34,572 bases of DNA from a virus: the IMG/VR virus record IMGVR_UViG_3300025112_000077, positions 1 to 34,572 of that record. One strand, 5' to 3'. Shown here in pieces: positions 8,265 through 16,676 of this stretch; within the stretch, counting starts at the first letter, position 1; the number at the start of each line of letters is the position of its first letter. The notes under the pieces are model-generated. The model worked only from the letters and a program-made list of their open reading frames with translations. It was not told where the DNA came from and searched no databases. A program made the translations under genes and the position numbers.

Positions 8265-8705
8265 TTGAAATCGTTCGCAGACAACGCCGGCCGCACATGG
8301 GCGGTACAGGTCAACGTCGACACAATCAAACGCGTACAGGGGTTGCTAGACGTCAACCTTCTGGACGTGGTCGACGGCGATTTGATCGAACGTTTGGTGG
8401 CGGATCCGGTGTTGGTCTGTGACGTGGTTTATGTCGTTTGCAAACCCGAAGCGGACAAGCAAGGCGTGTCCGATGAGGAATTCGGGCGGGCAATGGCGGG
8501 GGACGCGATTCACAACGCCGCGGACGCGTTGTTGTCGGAAATCGTGGATTTTTTCCCGCCAGCGAAGAGGAAGATTCTAGCGGCAGCGTTGGAGAAAATG
8601 CGGGATCTGGAAGCGGTGGCAATGGGGGCGGCGCTGGAACGGATAAACGACACGGATTTCGAGACGAAGCTACGCGAACAACTGGCGGCGGAATTTGGAA
8701 AATAA
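8265..8705 (+). CDS. Tail assembly chaperone, upstream product (gpG-like)
   Basis: Chaperones of this kind bind the tape measure protein before tube polymerisation and are not in the finished virion. The product has 146 residues, begins at TTG 8265 behind a strong AGGGAGG SD, and is mostly helical. A slippery heptamer T_TTT_TTC lies at 8549-8555, with reading-frame phase matching the -1 frameshift rule (codons GAT TTT TTC). Frameshifted ribosomes would yield the longer gpGT-like product. Position between tail tube and tape measure is diagnostic. Confidence 0.85.
   Translation: MKSFADNAGRTWAVQVNVDTIKRVQGLLDVNLLDVVDGDLIERLVADPVLVCDVVYVVCKPEADKQGVSDEEFGRAMAGDAIHNAADALLSEIVDFFPPAKRKILAAALEKMRDLEAVAMGAALERINDTDFETKLREQLAAEFGK
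8549..8555 (+). promoter_or_regulatory. Programmed -1 ribosomal frameshift site T_TTT_TTC
   Basis: The heptamer TTTTTTC fits the X_XXY_YYZ rule in the reading phase of the upstream gene. After slippage both tRNAs can re-pair (UUU and UUU). The -1 frame is open for a further 145 codons. Conserved frameshifting between two tail chaperone genes is established in long-tailed phages. A GC-rich stretch follows that could fold as a stimulator, but no clear pseudoknot was worked out. Confidence 0.8.
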
Positions 8706-8992
8706 TCTTTGAACTGGCCGGCGTCGTTGGCGTCTATCCAGGTCCGTTTACGTTGCGGGAACTTGTCCACATGGTCGACGGACGACAACGCGAAATGTGG
8801 AACCACACGTCCCACGTTCTGTGGCTAATCGCAAGCGTCAACAGGGATCCGAAAAGATCAAAGGCAGTGAAGCCGGCGGACTTCAACCCGTTGACGAAAC
8901 GACGCCAGAAAGTCCGCGGGGCGCCGATTACGGTTCTGCGGGACGTGTTCATTGACCGCAAAAATCCGGACGTGGTCGGGGAGAGTGTGTAA
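8555..8992 (+). CDS. Tail assembly chaperone, -1 frameshift extension (gpT-like)
   Basis: In the -1 frame the sequence is open from the slippery site to the stop at 8990-8992, adding 145 residues to the first 97 for a fusion of about 242 residues. The extension starts with a Glu/Ser/Gly-rich linker (GSGSGGNGGGAG), then a conserved-looking block (IWKIIFELAGVVGVYPGPF) and a basic tail. A hydrophilic linker followed by a compact domain is the usual layout of gpGT-type products. No credible independent SD starts this frame; the TTG at 8753 is unsupported. The stop overlaps the tape measure ATG in TAATG. Confidence 0.82.
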   Translation, partial: PASEEEDSSGSVGENAGSGSGGNGGGAGTDKRHGFRDEATRTTGGGIWKIIFELAGVVGVYPGPFTLRELVHMVDGRQREMWNHTSHVLWLIASVNRDPKRSKAVKPADFNPLTKRRQKVRGAPITVLRDVFIDRKNPDVVGESV

Positions 8993-10977
8993 TGGCGGGC
9001 GCCGGTGGTATTCGCGCGGGTGCGGCGTTTGTAGAGATGTGGTTGAACGACCACAGATTGACGCGTGGTCTCAAGAAATTGTCGGCGAAGTTGAAAGCGT
9101 TTGGCGCGAGTGTGACCGCGCTGGGAATGCGAATGATGACGCTGGGCGCCGGGCTGGCCGCGCCGTTGATTCTTGCGGTTCGTCAATTCACGAAGATGGG
9201 CGACGCAATCCACAAGATGTCCGCGCGGACAGGGATGTCGGCGAAAGCGTTGTCGGAATTGGGGTTCGCCGCGGAACGTTCCGGAACGAATTTGGGGACT
9301 CTCGAAAAGGGAATCCGGCGGATGCAACGGAACCTTGTCGACGCCAAGCGCGGTCTATCGACCGCCGTCGACGGTTTCGCAATGTTGGGACTTTCCGCGC
9401 AACAACTGGAAGGAATGTCGCCAGAGGACCAGTTCACGTTGATGGCGGAACGAATCGCCGCGATAGAGGATCCGACGAAAAAGGCTGCAGTTGCACAAAT
9501 GATATTCGGCCGCGCCGGCGCGGAACTCATTCCGTTGCTGAACGAAGGCGCGGCGGGAATGGCGAAGCTACGCAAAAAGGCGCAGGAACTCGGAATCACA
9601 ATGTCCCAGGACGACGCGAACGCCGCGGCGAAACTGTCCGACGCATTGGGCGACGTGTGGTCCGCGGCGAAGGCGGGCGTGTTCCATATCGGTTCGGCAT
9701 TGGCGGGATCCCTAACGGAATTCGCGCAACGGGTTTCCGAAACCGTCGCGAACGTGTCCAAATGGGTTCGCGAAAATCAGGGGCTTGTCGTGTCCGTCGC
9801 GAAAATGGCGGGCGCGTTACTGGTCGGCGGCGCCGCGGTTGTTGCCGTTGGTGCGGTGTTTTCCGGGTTGGGCGCTGTTGTCGGCGGCGTTGTAAGTGTC
9901 ATCGGGCTTATCGGCGTCGCGTTCGTCAAAATCGCGGGATTGGTTGCGTTCCTGCTGTCGCCTATCGGACTGGTTATTGCCGGACTCACGGCGCTGGCCA
10001 CGTGGTTCCTCACGTCGACCGCGGCCGGCGGTGCGGCGTTGTCCTGGTTGGGCGACCGGTTCCGGGATTTGAAGGCGGACGCGTTAGCGTCGTTCGGTGG
10101 AATCGCGGACGCGCTGGCGGCGGGGGACATTGGGTTGGCCGCGAAAATCCTGTGGTTGACGTTGAAAATGGAGTGGCAAAAAGGCGTACATTTTCTGAAC
10201 GGGATATGGCAAGAGTGTGCCACGTTCTTTTCGAAAGTGTGGACCGGCGCGACTTTCAACGCGTCCAAAATCCTGGTCAATGCAACGTCGGCTATGTCGT
10301 CCGGATGGGTGGAAGCCGTCGGGTTCATGGAAGACGTGTGGGCGCTATTTCTCAACGCGCTACAAAGCGGGTGGCGGACTTCGATTGGGTTTATCGAAAA
10401 GGGCTGGCTAAAGCTAAAGAGTTTGGTAACCGGCGAAGACACGACCGCGCAACAAAAAGACATCGACAGGAAAGTCGCGGCCGGGAACAAAGCGGGCCGG
10501 GATTCAATGCTGTCCGGCGTAGGTGACCGCGACCGGGACCGCCGAAAAAATTTGGCGGGAATAGAAGACCAGCGAAAAGGGACGCTGTCGGAACTGGACG
10601 ACGAACAACGCCGTCGGAACGCGTCGCGGGACCGCAAACACGCCGATTCAATGGACGGGACACAACGCGACCTGGACGCCGCGAAATCGGACTGGCAGAA
10701 AGCGATAGACCGCGCGCGGGAGGGGCGACCAACCGACACGACGGAACCCGACGCATTGCCGACGCTGGCGGAATTGCAATCGAAGATCGGCGGCGGAATG
10801 GGCGTCGCCGGGCGCGCGGCCGAAACCCGCGGAACGTTTTCCGCGTTCGCGTTGCGAGGGATGCAATCCGGCGGGCCGGCTGAACGGACCGCAAAAGCGA
10901 CCGAATCGACCGCGGCTAACACGAAGGCGATCGACGAAAAGCTAGCCGAGTCGCGCGGCGTATTGTTCACAACCTAG
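8992..10977 (+). CDS. Tape measure protein
   Basis: The 661-residue product is the third largest gene in the window and directly follows the chaperone pair. N-terminal parts match tape measure proteins (AFVEMWLNDHRLTRGLKKL, then IHKMSARTGMSAKALSELGFAAERSG). The middle contains long hydrophobic, Gly/Val/Ala-rich segments (about residues 260-360) that could cross a membrane during DNA ejection. The C-terminal part is a charged coiled-coil-like stretch full of Asp, Arg and Lys. By the usual ratio of about 0.15 nm per residue the tail would be roughly 100 nm. It starts in a TAATG overlap with the frameshift product's stop. Confidence 0.92.
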   Translation: MAGAGGIRAGAAFVEMWLNDHRLTRGLKKLSAKLKAFGASVTALGMRMMTLGAGLAAPLILAVRQFTKMGDAIHKMSARTGMSAKALSELGFAAERSGTNLGTLEKGIRRMQRNLVDAKRGLSTAVDGFAMLGLSAQQLEGMSPEDQFTLMAERIAAIEDPTKKAAVAQMIFGRAGAELIPLLNEGAAGMAKLRKKAQELGITMSQDDANAAAKLSDALGDVWSAAKAGVFHIGSALAGSLTEFAQRVSETVANVSKWVRENQGLVVSVAKMAGALLVGGAAVVAVGAVFSGLGAVVGGVVSVIGLIGVAFVKIAGLVAFLLSPIGLVIAGLTALATWFLTSTAAGGAALSWLGDRFRDLKADALASFGGIADALAAGDIGLAAKILWLTLKMEWQKGVHFLNGIWQECATFFSKVWTGATFNASKILVNATSAMSSGWVEAVGFMEDVWALFLNALQSGWRTSIGFIEKGWLKLKSLVTGEDTTAQQKDIDRKVAAGNKAGRDSMLSGVGDRDRDRRKNLAGIEDQRKGTLSELDDEQRRRNASRDRKHADSMDGTQRDLDAAKSDWQKAIDRAREGRPTDTTEPDALPTLAELQSKIGGGMGVAGRAAETRGTFSAFALRGMQSGGPAERTAKATESTAANTKAIDEKLAESRGVLFTT

Positions 10978-10987
10978 GGGCGGAACG

Positions 10988-11800
10988 ATGACGGTAACGG
11001 TAACCGAAAAGTGGGACAGTCGAAAACGGTCCATTTCCGCGGACTCCGCAACCGTCACGCTGGAATACCTGGTCGACGGCACGGACGAAGACAACGACGC
11101 CTATAACGCCGTGGTGTCGACGTCGCCGGAATCCTACGTCTTCGACGCGCAAAGCCGGACGCTGTACCGCCAAACGATTACGCTGGAACGCGTCGGCGAA
11201 AACGAGTGGAACGCGGCGGTTAAATACGGGATCCGGAAAGGGCAAAACCCGACGGAGTCCGGCGCGTACGATTTCGACACGGGCGGCGGGACCACTCACA
11301 TAACTAACAGCATTGCCACGGTGAACAGTTACGCGGCAAGCGGTACGGCGCCGGACTTCGGAAACCTTATAGGCGTGACGAATGAGTCGGTCGAGGGCGT
11401 CGACGTCACTATCCCACAATACCGGTTCAGCGAAACGCACGACCTGTCCACGACGACCGTTACGGCCGCGTACAAGCTAACGCTGATGGGGCTTACAGGT
11501 TGCGTAAACAATGGAACCTTTAAGGGAATGGCGGCGGGCGAATGTCTGTTTTTGGGCGCGTCGGGATCCCAGCAGGGCGAAGACGATTGGTCGATAACCT
11601 ACAACTTCGCGGCGCAACCGAACGCGACGGGCCTGTCCGTCGGATCCATCACGGGAATCACGAAACGCGGTTGGGACTATCTGTGGGTCCGTTATGAGGA
11701 CGCCGAAGACACGACCGCGAAGCGGTTGGTTAAAAAGCCGATCGCGGCCTATGTGGAACAGGTCTACACCTATTCCGACCTGTCGGGGTTGGGGATCTAA
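10988..11800 (+). CDS. Putative distal tail / baseplate protein
   Basis: Function is assigned from position only: it follows the tape measure and precedes the large fibre, where siphoviruses encode distal tail or hub proteins. The 270-residue product is strand-rich and acidic, with repeated Thr/Val segments (MTVTVTEKW, SATVTLEYLVDG, TTVTAAYKLTLMGLTG) and an ending RLVKKPIAAYVEQVYTYSDL. No enzyme motif or membrane segment is seen. The start has GGGGCGGA about 4-10 nt upstream. The stop overlaps the next gene in TAATG, so tail tip and fibre are likely made together. Confidence 0.55.
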   Translation: MTVTVTEKWDSRKRSISADSATVTLEYLVDGTDEDNDAYNAVVSTSPESYVFDAQSRTLYRQTITLERVGENEWNAAVKYGIRKGQNPTESGAYDFDTGGGTTHITNSIATVNSYAASGTAPDFGNLIGVTNESVEGVDVTIPQYRFSETHDLSTTTVTAAYKLTLMGLTGCVNNGTFKGMAAGECLFLGASGSQQGEDDWSITYNFAAQPNATGLSVGSITGITKRGWDYLWVRYEDAEDTTAKRLVKKPIAAYVEQVYTYSDLSGLGI

Positions 11801-14800
11801 TGCGAAAAGTAAACGCCGGCGATCCTCTGAAAATTCCCGCGCGGACGTTCAACACGTTCGTCGATTCGGCGCAGCATTATTTAGACCGCCACCAATCGAC
11901 CGGACGTAACGCGGACGAAGTCACCAGGAACGCCGGCGTTGTATTGGTGCAAAACGGTTCCGCGGTGGACGTGAACCGGTTTGGCGTGTTGGCCGTAGAC
12001 GGGTCGATTATCGACCACGCGACGAACGCGGACGAATTCGCGCAACGTGTCGCGCTAACCGGACGCGTGCCGGTGGCGGGCGACCAGGGGACGCCGGTGG
12101 TGTTCCTGGAACCAGTGGCCGCGGGGAAAATCGGGCGCGCCGTCGTTTCCGGTGTGGTGCAGGTCCAGGTGGAAGTCCCGGACTTTGAAACGAAAACCTA
12201 CGCCGACGTAAAAACCGGCGAGTCTACGAAATTGACCGCGACGGACCGGGGATCCGCGAAAATTCTGGACATCACGGTCGACGCGTCCGGATCATTTCCG
12301 GCGACGGCGTGGGCGGTCGTGCGGTTGGGGAACACTACATCCGACGACGTGGCGGTATTTTTTCTGGACGAACACCTGGAACAAGGCGACACGTCGGGCG
12401 TTGACGCGTTCCGGGCGACTGCCTGGGACACAACAACAACTCCGGAAAGCTGGACGATTTCCGGTTCGACGGAAAAGGTATATGGGCAACTTTTCACGGG
12501 TGTCGCGTTCGACGATTCCGCGGTGTCGTGTGTTAGCCTGGACGGGAAGTGGTACGCGATCAGTGGCGGCGTTCAACACTTTACGGCAAAAGTTGCGACG
12601 GCGTCGTCGTCGGAAGAATGTGTAAACGTTACGCGGTTTCTCGGCACGGGTTCCGGGGTCACGCCGTCGAGTTTCGAAGCCTTCAACATATTCGGACTAA
12701 GTCTAAGCGTCGACGACTTGGTGTTCTGCGAATGGGCAGCGGCATCGTCGGCGCGTTGTGACGTCTTCAACGACGACGGTGGCGGACCTGCGCCGGATCG
12801 TGTCCCGCCGGGCCGGTTCGAAATCATCGCGAAATCGTCCGGCGAAGGAGACGAAAACCCGGAATGGGGTTGCGGCCTGGGGACGACGACGGCGGACGGA
12901 ACGACGACGCTACACGTGGACGCGGCTACGCTGGCCGGCGACGGTCTGGGTACGACCGGCGATTGCACGTTGGTGGTCAATCCTGGTTGTGGAATCGAAT
13001 TGGTGGCCGACGCGGTCGCCGTAAATGCGACGACGTTGGCCGGCGTCGGACTCGCGAAGTCCGGGACGTGTACGCTAGACGTGGACTACGGGTGCGGGTT
13101 GACGACGTCGGGAGATTCTATTGTCTTCGACGCCACGACGGTGGCCGGCGACGGGCTGTCCGTGTCGGGGACGTGTACGCTAAACGTCACGGCGGGTTGC
13201 GGTGTGGCAATCAACGCGGCCGGCGGCGTAGAGGTTACCGCGTCCGATTTGGCCGGGGACGGATTGACGCCGGGCGGCAGCGGGTGCGAACTCGACGTCG
13301 TTGCCGGTTGCGGCCTGGAAATAAACGCGTCCGGCGGCGTGGCGGTCAATGCGACCGAATTAGCCGGCGACGGGATCGGCGTGTCTGGGACTTGCACGCT
13401 GTACGTGATAGCCGGATGCGGTCTCCAAATAAACGGAAGTGGCGGCGTAGAAGTCGCCGCGGCCGATTTGGCGGGCAACGGCCTAACCGCGGCGGCGTCG
13501 GGTTGCGGACTCGACATCGATTGCACGTGGATCGAAAACAACTGCACGGTGTCCGGTGCGCAGGGTCCGCAAGGCGACACGGGCGCCGCGGGGCCGGCTG
13601 GTCCGCAAGGGAACCAGGGTTACCAGGGCGACACGGGCGCGGCGGGTCCGTGTCCAACGGTGGCCGTCGGGACGGTCAACACGACGTCGGGCGGTTCGGC
13701 GGCGGTGTCAGTCACGGCGGGCGGTTCGTGTTCGTACGATTTCGATTTTACGATCCCGCAAGGTCCGCAGGGGAACCAGGGCGACGCGGGGAGTGCCGGT
13801 CCGCAGGGTCCGCAGGGCGTGCCGGGGAGTACCGGGAGTGCCGGTCCTCAGGGGAACCAGGGCGTGCCGGGGAGTGCCGGTCCTCAGGGGGATCAGGGCG
13901 CGCCGGGGAGTGCCGGTCCTCAGGGGAACCAGGGCGTGCCGGGGAGTACCGGGAGTGCCGGTCCTCAGGGAAACCAGGGCGTGCCGGGGAGTACCGGTCC
14001 TCAGGGTGTGCCGGGGAGTACCGGGAGTGCCGGTCCTCAGGGGAACCAGGGTGTGCCGGGGAGTACCGGGAGTGCCGGTCCTCAGGGGAACCAGGGCGTG
14101 CCGGGGAGTACCGGGAGTGCCGGTCCTCAGGGAAACCAGGGCGTGCCGGGTAGTACGGGCGGGACAGGTGCAGCGGGTCCGCAAGGTGACGCGGGCGCGT
14201 CTGGTCCTCAGGGCGATTCCGGGTCTGGAATGACCGGAATTGACGAGGACACAACGCCGCAATTGGGCGGCAATCTTGACATGAATGGCCACCAAATGCT
14301 TTGGCCGATTGGTGTCGGGATAAACTCGAACAACGCCGACGGGTCGCTACACGTTCACACGGCGTCCGCCGGGACCGTGACCGCGTCGACGTCCGCCGAC
14401 GATATTGTCGTCGAGAATTCCGGATCCGTCGGAATGTCGTTCCTGACCCCGGACGGTTCGGCAAATCAAACGATCTACTTTGGAACGGAGTCGGCACCAA
14501 CGGCTGCGCGGTTGCGGTACAAGGCCGGGACCGGGGACTTTCAACTGGTCACCGGGACGTCGGGCGGGCTGGTCCTAACCGACGACGCGAACGTCCATAT
14601 TGGGTCGACCGGAATCGGGATCGGCACGTCGGCAACGCGAACCCTGGTCCTGCAAAATGGAACCGCGCCCGGTTCAAGTCCGTCGAACCGCGTCCAAATG
14701 TATTCCAAAGATTCGTCGATGATGGGTTCGCCGTCGGCGGAACTGTTCGTGCGAAACGAAATGGGGACCGAAACGCAATTGACGCGCCACGCGTTCGACT

Positions 14801-15180
14801 GTCCGGAATGGTTGATCGACCACGACGATCCCCTACCGCAAGTCGACCGGGAACTAAACGTATTCGCCGGAGTCATTCGTTTTACAAACCGTTCGCGCCA
14901 GTCGGCGTTGGTCGACCGAATGTTCGCCGGCGACGCCATGCCGGTGGATCCGTTGGAACGACAATGTGTCGTTTGCGAAACCTTCGACGAATACAACGCG
15001 CGGCGTGGATTGATTGGCGACGCGGCGTTGACCGCCGAAGATTGGGACGCGTCGGAGGCACGACGCGCCGAAGAAAGGTCCGCCGAACAAGCCGAGTGGC
15101 AAGCCGACCACGATATCGACCGGCCGGCCGACTATGTCGTTCGACCGATGCCGGAATGGATGTGCGCGCATGACGACTAG
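11800..15180 (+). CDS. Large tail fibre with cysteine repeats and collagen-like region
   Basis: This 1126-residue protein is the probable host-contact fibre. Residues 1-350 are a strand-rich N-terminal region that would attach to the tail tip. Residues about 357-570 contain six repeats of about 35 residues, each starting with GCG and carrying a second cysteine in a CTLxV or CxLxV strand. Residues about 587-810 are collagen-like (Gly-X-Y, mainly GPQGNQGVPGSTGSA), interrupted once near 625-655 by PCPTVAVGTVN...SCSYDFDF. Residues 810-1000 resemble phage fibre 'GGNLDMNGHQM' and data-rich beta modules. The last 120 residues are acidic. The collagen-like part should trimerise. It overlaps the downstream transferase gene by 11 nt. 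Confidence 0.85.
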   Translation: MRKVNAGDPLKIPARTFNTFVDSAQHYLDRHQSTGRNADEVTRNAGVVLVQNGSAVDVNRFGVLAVDGSIIDHATNADEFAQRVALTGRVPVAGDQGTPVVFLEPVAAGKIGRAVVSGVVQVQVEVPDFETKTYADVKTGESTKLTATDRGSAKILDITVDASGSFPATAWAVVRLGNTTSDDVAVFFLDEHLEQGDTSGVDAFRATAWDTTTTPESWTISGSTEKVYGQLFTGVAFDDSAVSCVSLDGKWYAISGGVQHFTAKVATASSSEECVNVTRFLGTGSGVTPSSFEAFNIFGLSLSVDDLVFCEWAAASSARCDVFNDDGGGPAPDRVPPGRFEIIAKSSGEGDENPEWGCGLGTTTADGTTTLHVDAATLAGDGLGTTGDCTLVVNPGCGIELVADAVAVNATTLAGVGLAKSGTCTLDVDYGCGLTTSGDSIVFDATTVAGDGLSVSGTCTLNVTAGCGVAINAAGGVEVTASDLAGDGLTPGGSGCELDVVAGCGLEINASGGVAVNATELAGDGIGVSGTCTLYVIAGCGLQINGSGGVEVAAADLAGNGLTAAASGCGLDIDCTWIENNCTVSGAQGPQGDTGAAGPAGPQGNQGYQGDTGAAGPCPTVAVGTVNTTSGGSAAVSVTAGGSCSYDFDFTIPQGPQGNQGDAGSAGPQGPQGVPGSTGSAGPQGNQGVPGSAGPQGDQGAPGSAGPQGNQGVPGSTGSAGPQGNQGVPGSTGPQGVPGSTGSAGPQGNQGVPGSTGSAGPQGNQGVPGSTGSAGPQGNQGVPGSTGGTGAAGPQGDAGASGPQGDSGSGMTGIDEDTTPQLGGNLDMNGHQMLWPIGVGINSNNADGSLHVHTASAGTVTASTSADDIVVENSGSVGMSFLTPDGSANQTIYFGTESAPTAARLRYKAGTGDFQLVTGTSGGLVLTDDANVHIGSTGIGIGTSATRTLVLQNGTAPGSSPSNRVQMYSKDSSMMGSPSAELFVRNEMGTETQLTRHAFDCPEWLIDHDDPLPQVDRELNVFAGVIRFTNRSRQSALVDRMFAGDAMPVDPLERQCVVCETFDEYNARRGLIGDAALTAEDWDASEARRAEERSAEQAEWQADHDIDRPADYVVRPMPEWMCAHDD
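12868..13530 (+). repeat. Six ~35-residue GCG/CTL cysteine repeats in the fibre
   Basis: Each unit reads roughly GCG-[LIV]-x-[IV]-(x)5-G-V-x-V-x-A-(x)2-L-A-G-D-G-(x)5-G-x-C-x-L-x-V. Codon-level similarity between units is high, so they arose by tandem duplication. The two cysteines per unit recur at fixed spacing, which suggests stacked beta-turns held by disulfides or metal. Confidence 0.75.
13558..14226 (+). repeat. Collagen-like repeat DNA in the fibre gene
   Basis: Near-identical 36- and 45-nt units encode GNQGVPGSTGSAGPQ and shorter variants between about 13786 and 14160. Copies differ by only one or two bases, so they are recent duplications and probably expand and contract. The block also creates long spurious reading frames in other frames. 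Confidence 0.85.
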
Positions 15181-16408
15181 ATTCTCCATATTCACACCGA
15201 CGCACAACGTGTCCCACTTGGACCGTTTGGCGCGTTCCATCGAACGCCAAACGTTCCGGGACTTCGAATGGGTGGTGGCGCCTAACAACGGCGCGACTGT
15301 CCAGGACGTCCGCGTGTGGGCCGGGGAGTCGGCGAAGCTGGCCGCGTATCGTTCCGACACGGATTCCGTCGGCGAACTGAAACGGTTTGCCACAATGTCG
15401 GCGACCGGCGACATCCTGGTCGAAGTCGATCACGACGACGAACTCACGCCGGATTGCCTGGAACACTTGTCGGCGGCGTTCGACGATCCGGCTGTCGATT
15501 TCGCGTATTCGAATTCCTGCGAAATCAAAGACGGGCAACCGTTCACCTATAACGAACGGTTCGGCTGGAAGTCGCGGCCGTTTTCGTGGGCTGGCCGGGA
15601 CGACCATATCGAAACAATCGCGTTCCCGCCGTCGCCGATGTCGTTCTCGAAAATATGGTACGCGCCAAACCACGTCCGCGCGTGGCGGGCGAGTTTTTAT
15701 CATAGAATCGGCGGACACGATCCCGCGCGGGACGTCCTGGACGACCAGGAATTGTTGTGTCGAACGTTCGTCCAGGGCAACGTCCGCCACGTCGACCGGT
15801 GTTTGTACGTGCAACACCACCACGGCGACAACACGTCGACCGGTTCCAAAAACGGCCGGATCCAAACCGAAACGCTGGAATTGCACGACCGCTACGTGTA
15901 CCCAATGGCGGAACGCTGGGCGCGGGGGTCGGGGTTGCGGTTGCTGGATTTGTGCGGGGCAATCAACGGAACGGACGGTTACGAAACCGTCGACTTGCAC
16001 GGCGCCGACGTCGTCGCGGACTTGAACGAACGGTGGCCGTTTGACGACGGGACCGTCGGCGTGATTCGCGCACACGACGCGTTAGAACACTTGCGGGATC
16101 CGCAGCACGTTATGCGGGAAGCGTGGCGCGTGTTGGGCGACAACGGTTGGTTTCTAACGCAAACGCCGTCCACGGACGGACGCGGCGCGTTCCAGGATCC
16201 GACGCACGTGTCGTTCTGGAACTCGAATTCGTTTTGGTATTACACGCGGCAATCGCAGAACCGGTTTATTGATTGTCCGGTGCGGTTCCAAGCGAACCGC
16301 GTGGTGGATTTCTTCCCAACGGAATTCCATCGACAACACAACATCGTGTACACGCGCGCGGATTTGGTGAAGATTGCCGGGCGGATGCCGGGCGGGGTAA
16401 CGATTTGA
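15170..16408 (+). CDS. Glycosyltransferase (GT2-like) fused to class I methyltransferase
   Basis: The 412-residue product starts at ATG 15170, overlapping the fibre stop. Residues 1-220 look like a family 2 glycosyltransferase: FSIFTPTHN at the start, a DHDD (DXD-like, about residues 88-91) in ILVEVDHDDELT for the metal and sugar nucleotide, and ending DDQELLCR. Residues about 255-400 look like a SAM-dependent methyltransferase: RLLDLCGAINGTDGYETVDLHGADVVADL, then DALEHLRDPQHVMREAWRVL and a final NGWFLTQTPSTDG strand. One chain that adds a sugar and methylates it would suit modification of the neighbouring collagen-like fibre or of a host glycan. Substrate is unknown. Confidence 0.82.
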   Translation: MTTRFSIFTPTHNVSHLDRLARSIERQTFRDFEWVVAPNNGATVQDVRVWAGESAKLAAYRSDTDSVGELKRFATMSATGDILVEVDHDDELTPDCLEHLSAAFDDPAVDFAYSNSCEIKDGQPFTYNERFGWKSRPFSWAGRDDHIETIAFPPSPMSFSKIWYAPNHVRAWRASFYHRIGGHDPARDVLDDQELLCRTFVQGNVRHVDRCLYVQHHHGDNTSTGSKNGRIQTETLELHDRYVYPMAERWARGSGLRLLDLCGAINGTDGYETVDLHGADVVADLNERWPFDDGTVGVIRAHDALEHLRDPQHVMREAWRVLGDNGWFLTQTPSTDGRGAFQDPTHVSFWNSNSFWYYTRQSQNRFIDCPVRFQANRVVDFFPTEFHRQHNIVYTRADLVKIAGRMPGGVTI

Positions 16409-16409
16409 G

Positions 16410-16676
16410 ATGGACGAATTGGAACGGCGAATCGTGGACATCGAGGCGAAGCTAAAGACCGATCTAGGCGACGACCACACTACCGGGCAAGTGTGGCGTG
16501 TGGTCGATTCGCACACGGAACGATTGTCCCATCTGGACGAAATGATTTGGCAAGGGTCCGATTCTATCAACGCGCAAATCCTCAAACTGCGAACGGAAAT
16601 CCGGACCATTGGGATAGTTGTGACTGTGGCAATTCCCGTTGTTATTAAAGGACTGGAATGGTTCGCCACAAAATAA
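16410..16676 (+). CDS. Small membrane protein, XhlA-like (lysis accessory)
   Basis: The 88-residue product has an N-terminal coiled-coil-like segment (MDELERRIVDIEAKLKTDL), a second helix with SHTERLSHLDEMIW, and one C-terminal membrane segment (IGIVVTVAIPVVIKGLEWF). That layout matches the XhlA family (hemolysin XhlA, associated with holins in PBSX-like phages). It is placed at the start of the lysis and envelope block. It starts 1 nt after the previous stop and overlaps the protease start. The family is inferred from layout only. Confidence 0.6.
   Translation: MDELERRIVDIEAKLKTDLGDDHTTGQVWRVVDSHTERLSHLDEMIWQGSDSINAQILKLRTEIRTIGIVVTVAIPVVIKGLEWFATK

Noticed and set aside
8753-8992. Independent gene starting at TTG 8753
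   Set aside because: No SD. The frame is open upstream to a perfect -1 slippery site, so it is the frameshift extension of the chaperone.
9777-10970. Minus-strand open frame of 397 codons opposite the tape measure gene
   Set aside because: Antisense to the tape measure gene, Ser/Ala/Pro-rich, no SD and no neighbours on that strand.
12864-14153. 429-codon frame rich in Arg and Gly overlapping the fibre gene
   Set aside because: A frame shadow of the repeat region. The repeat DNA keeps all frames open.
13786-14160. Possible CRISPR array
   Set aside because: The repeats are contiguous with no unique spacers and encode a Gly-X-Y protein segment in frame.
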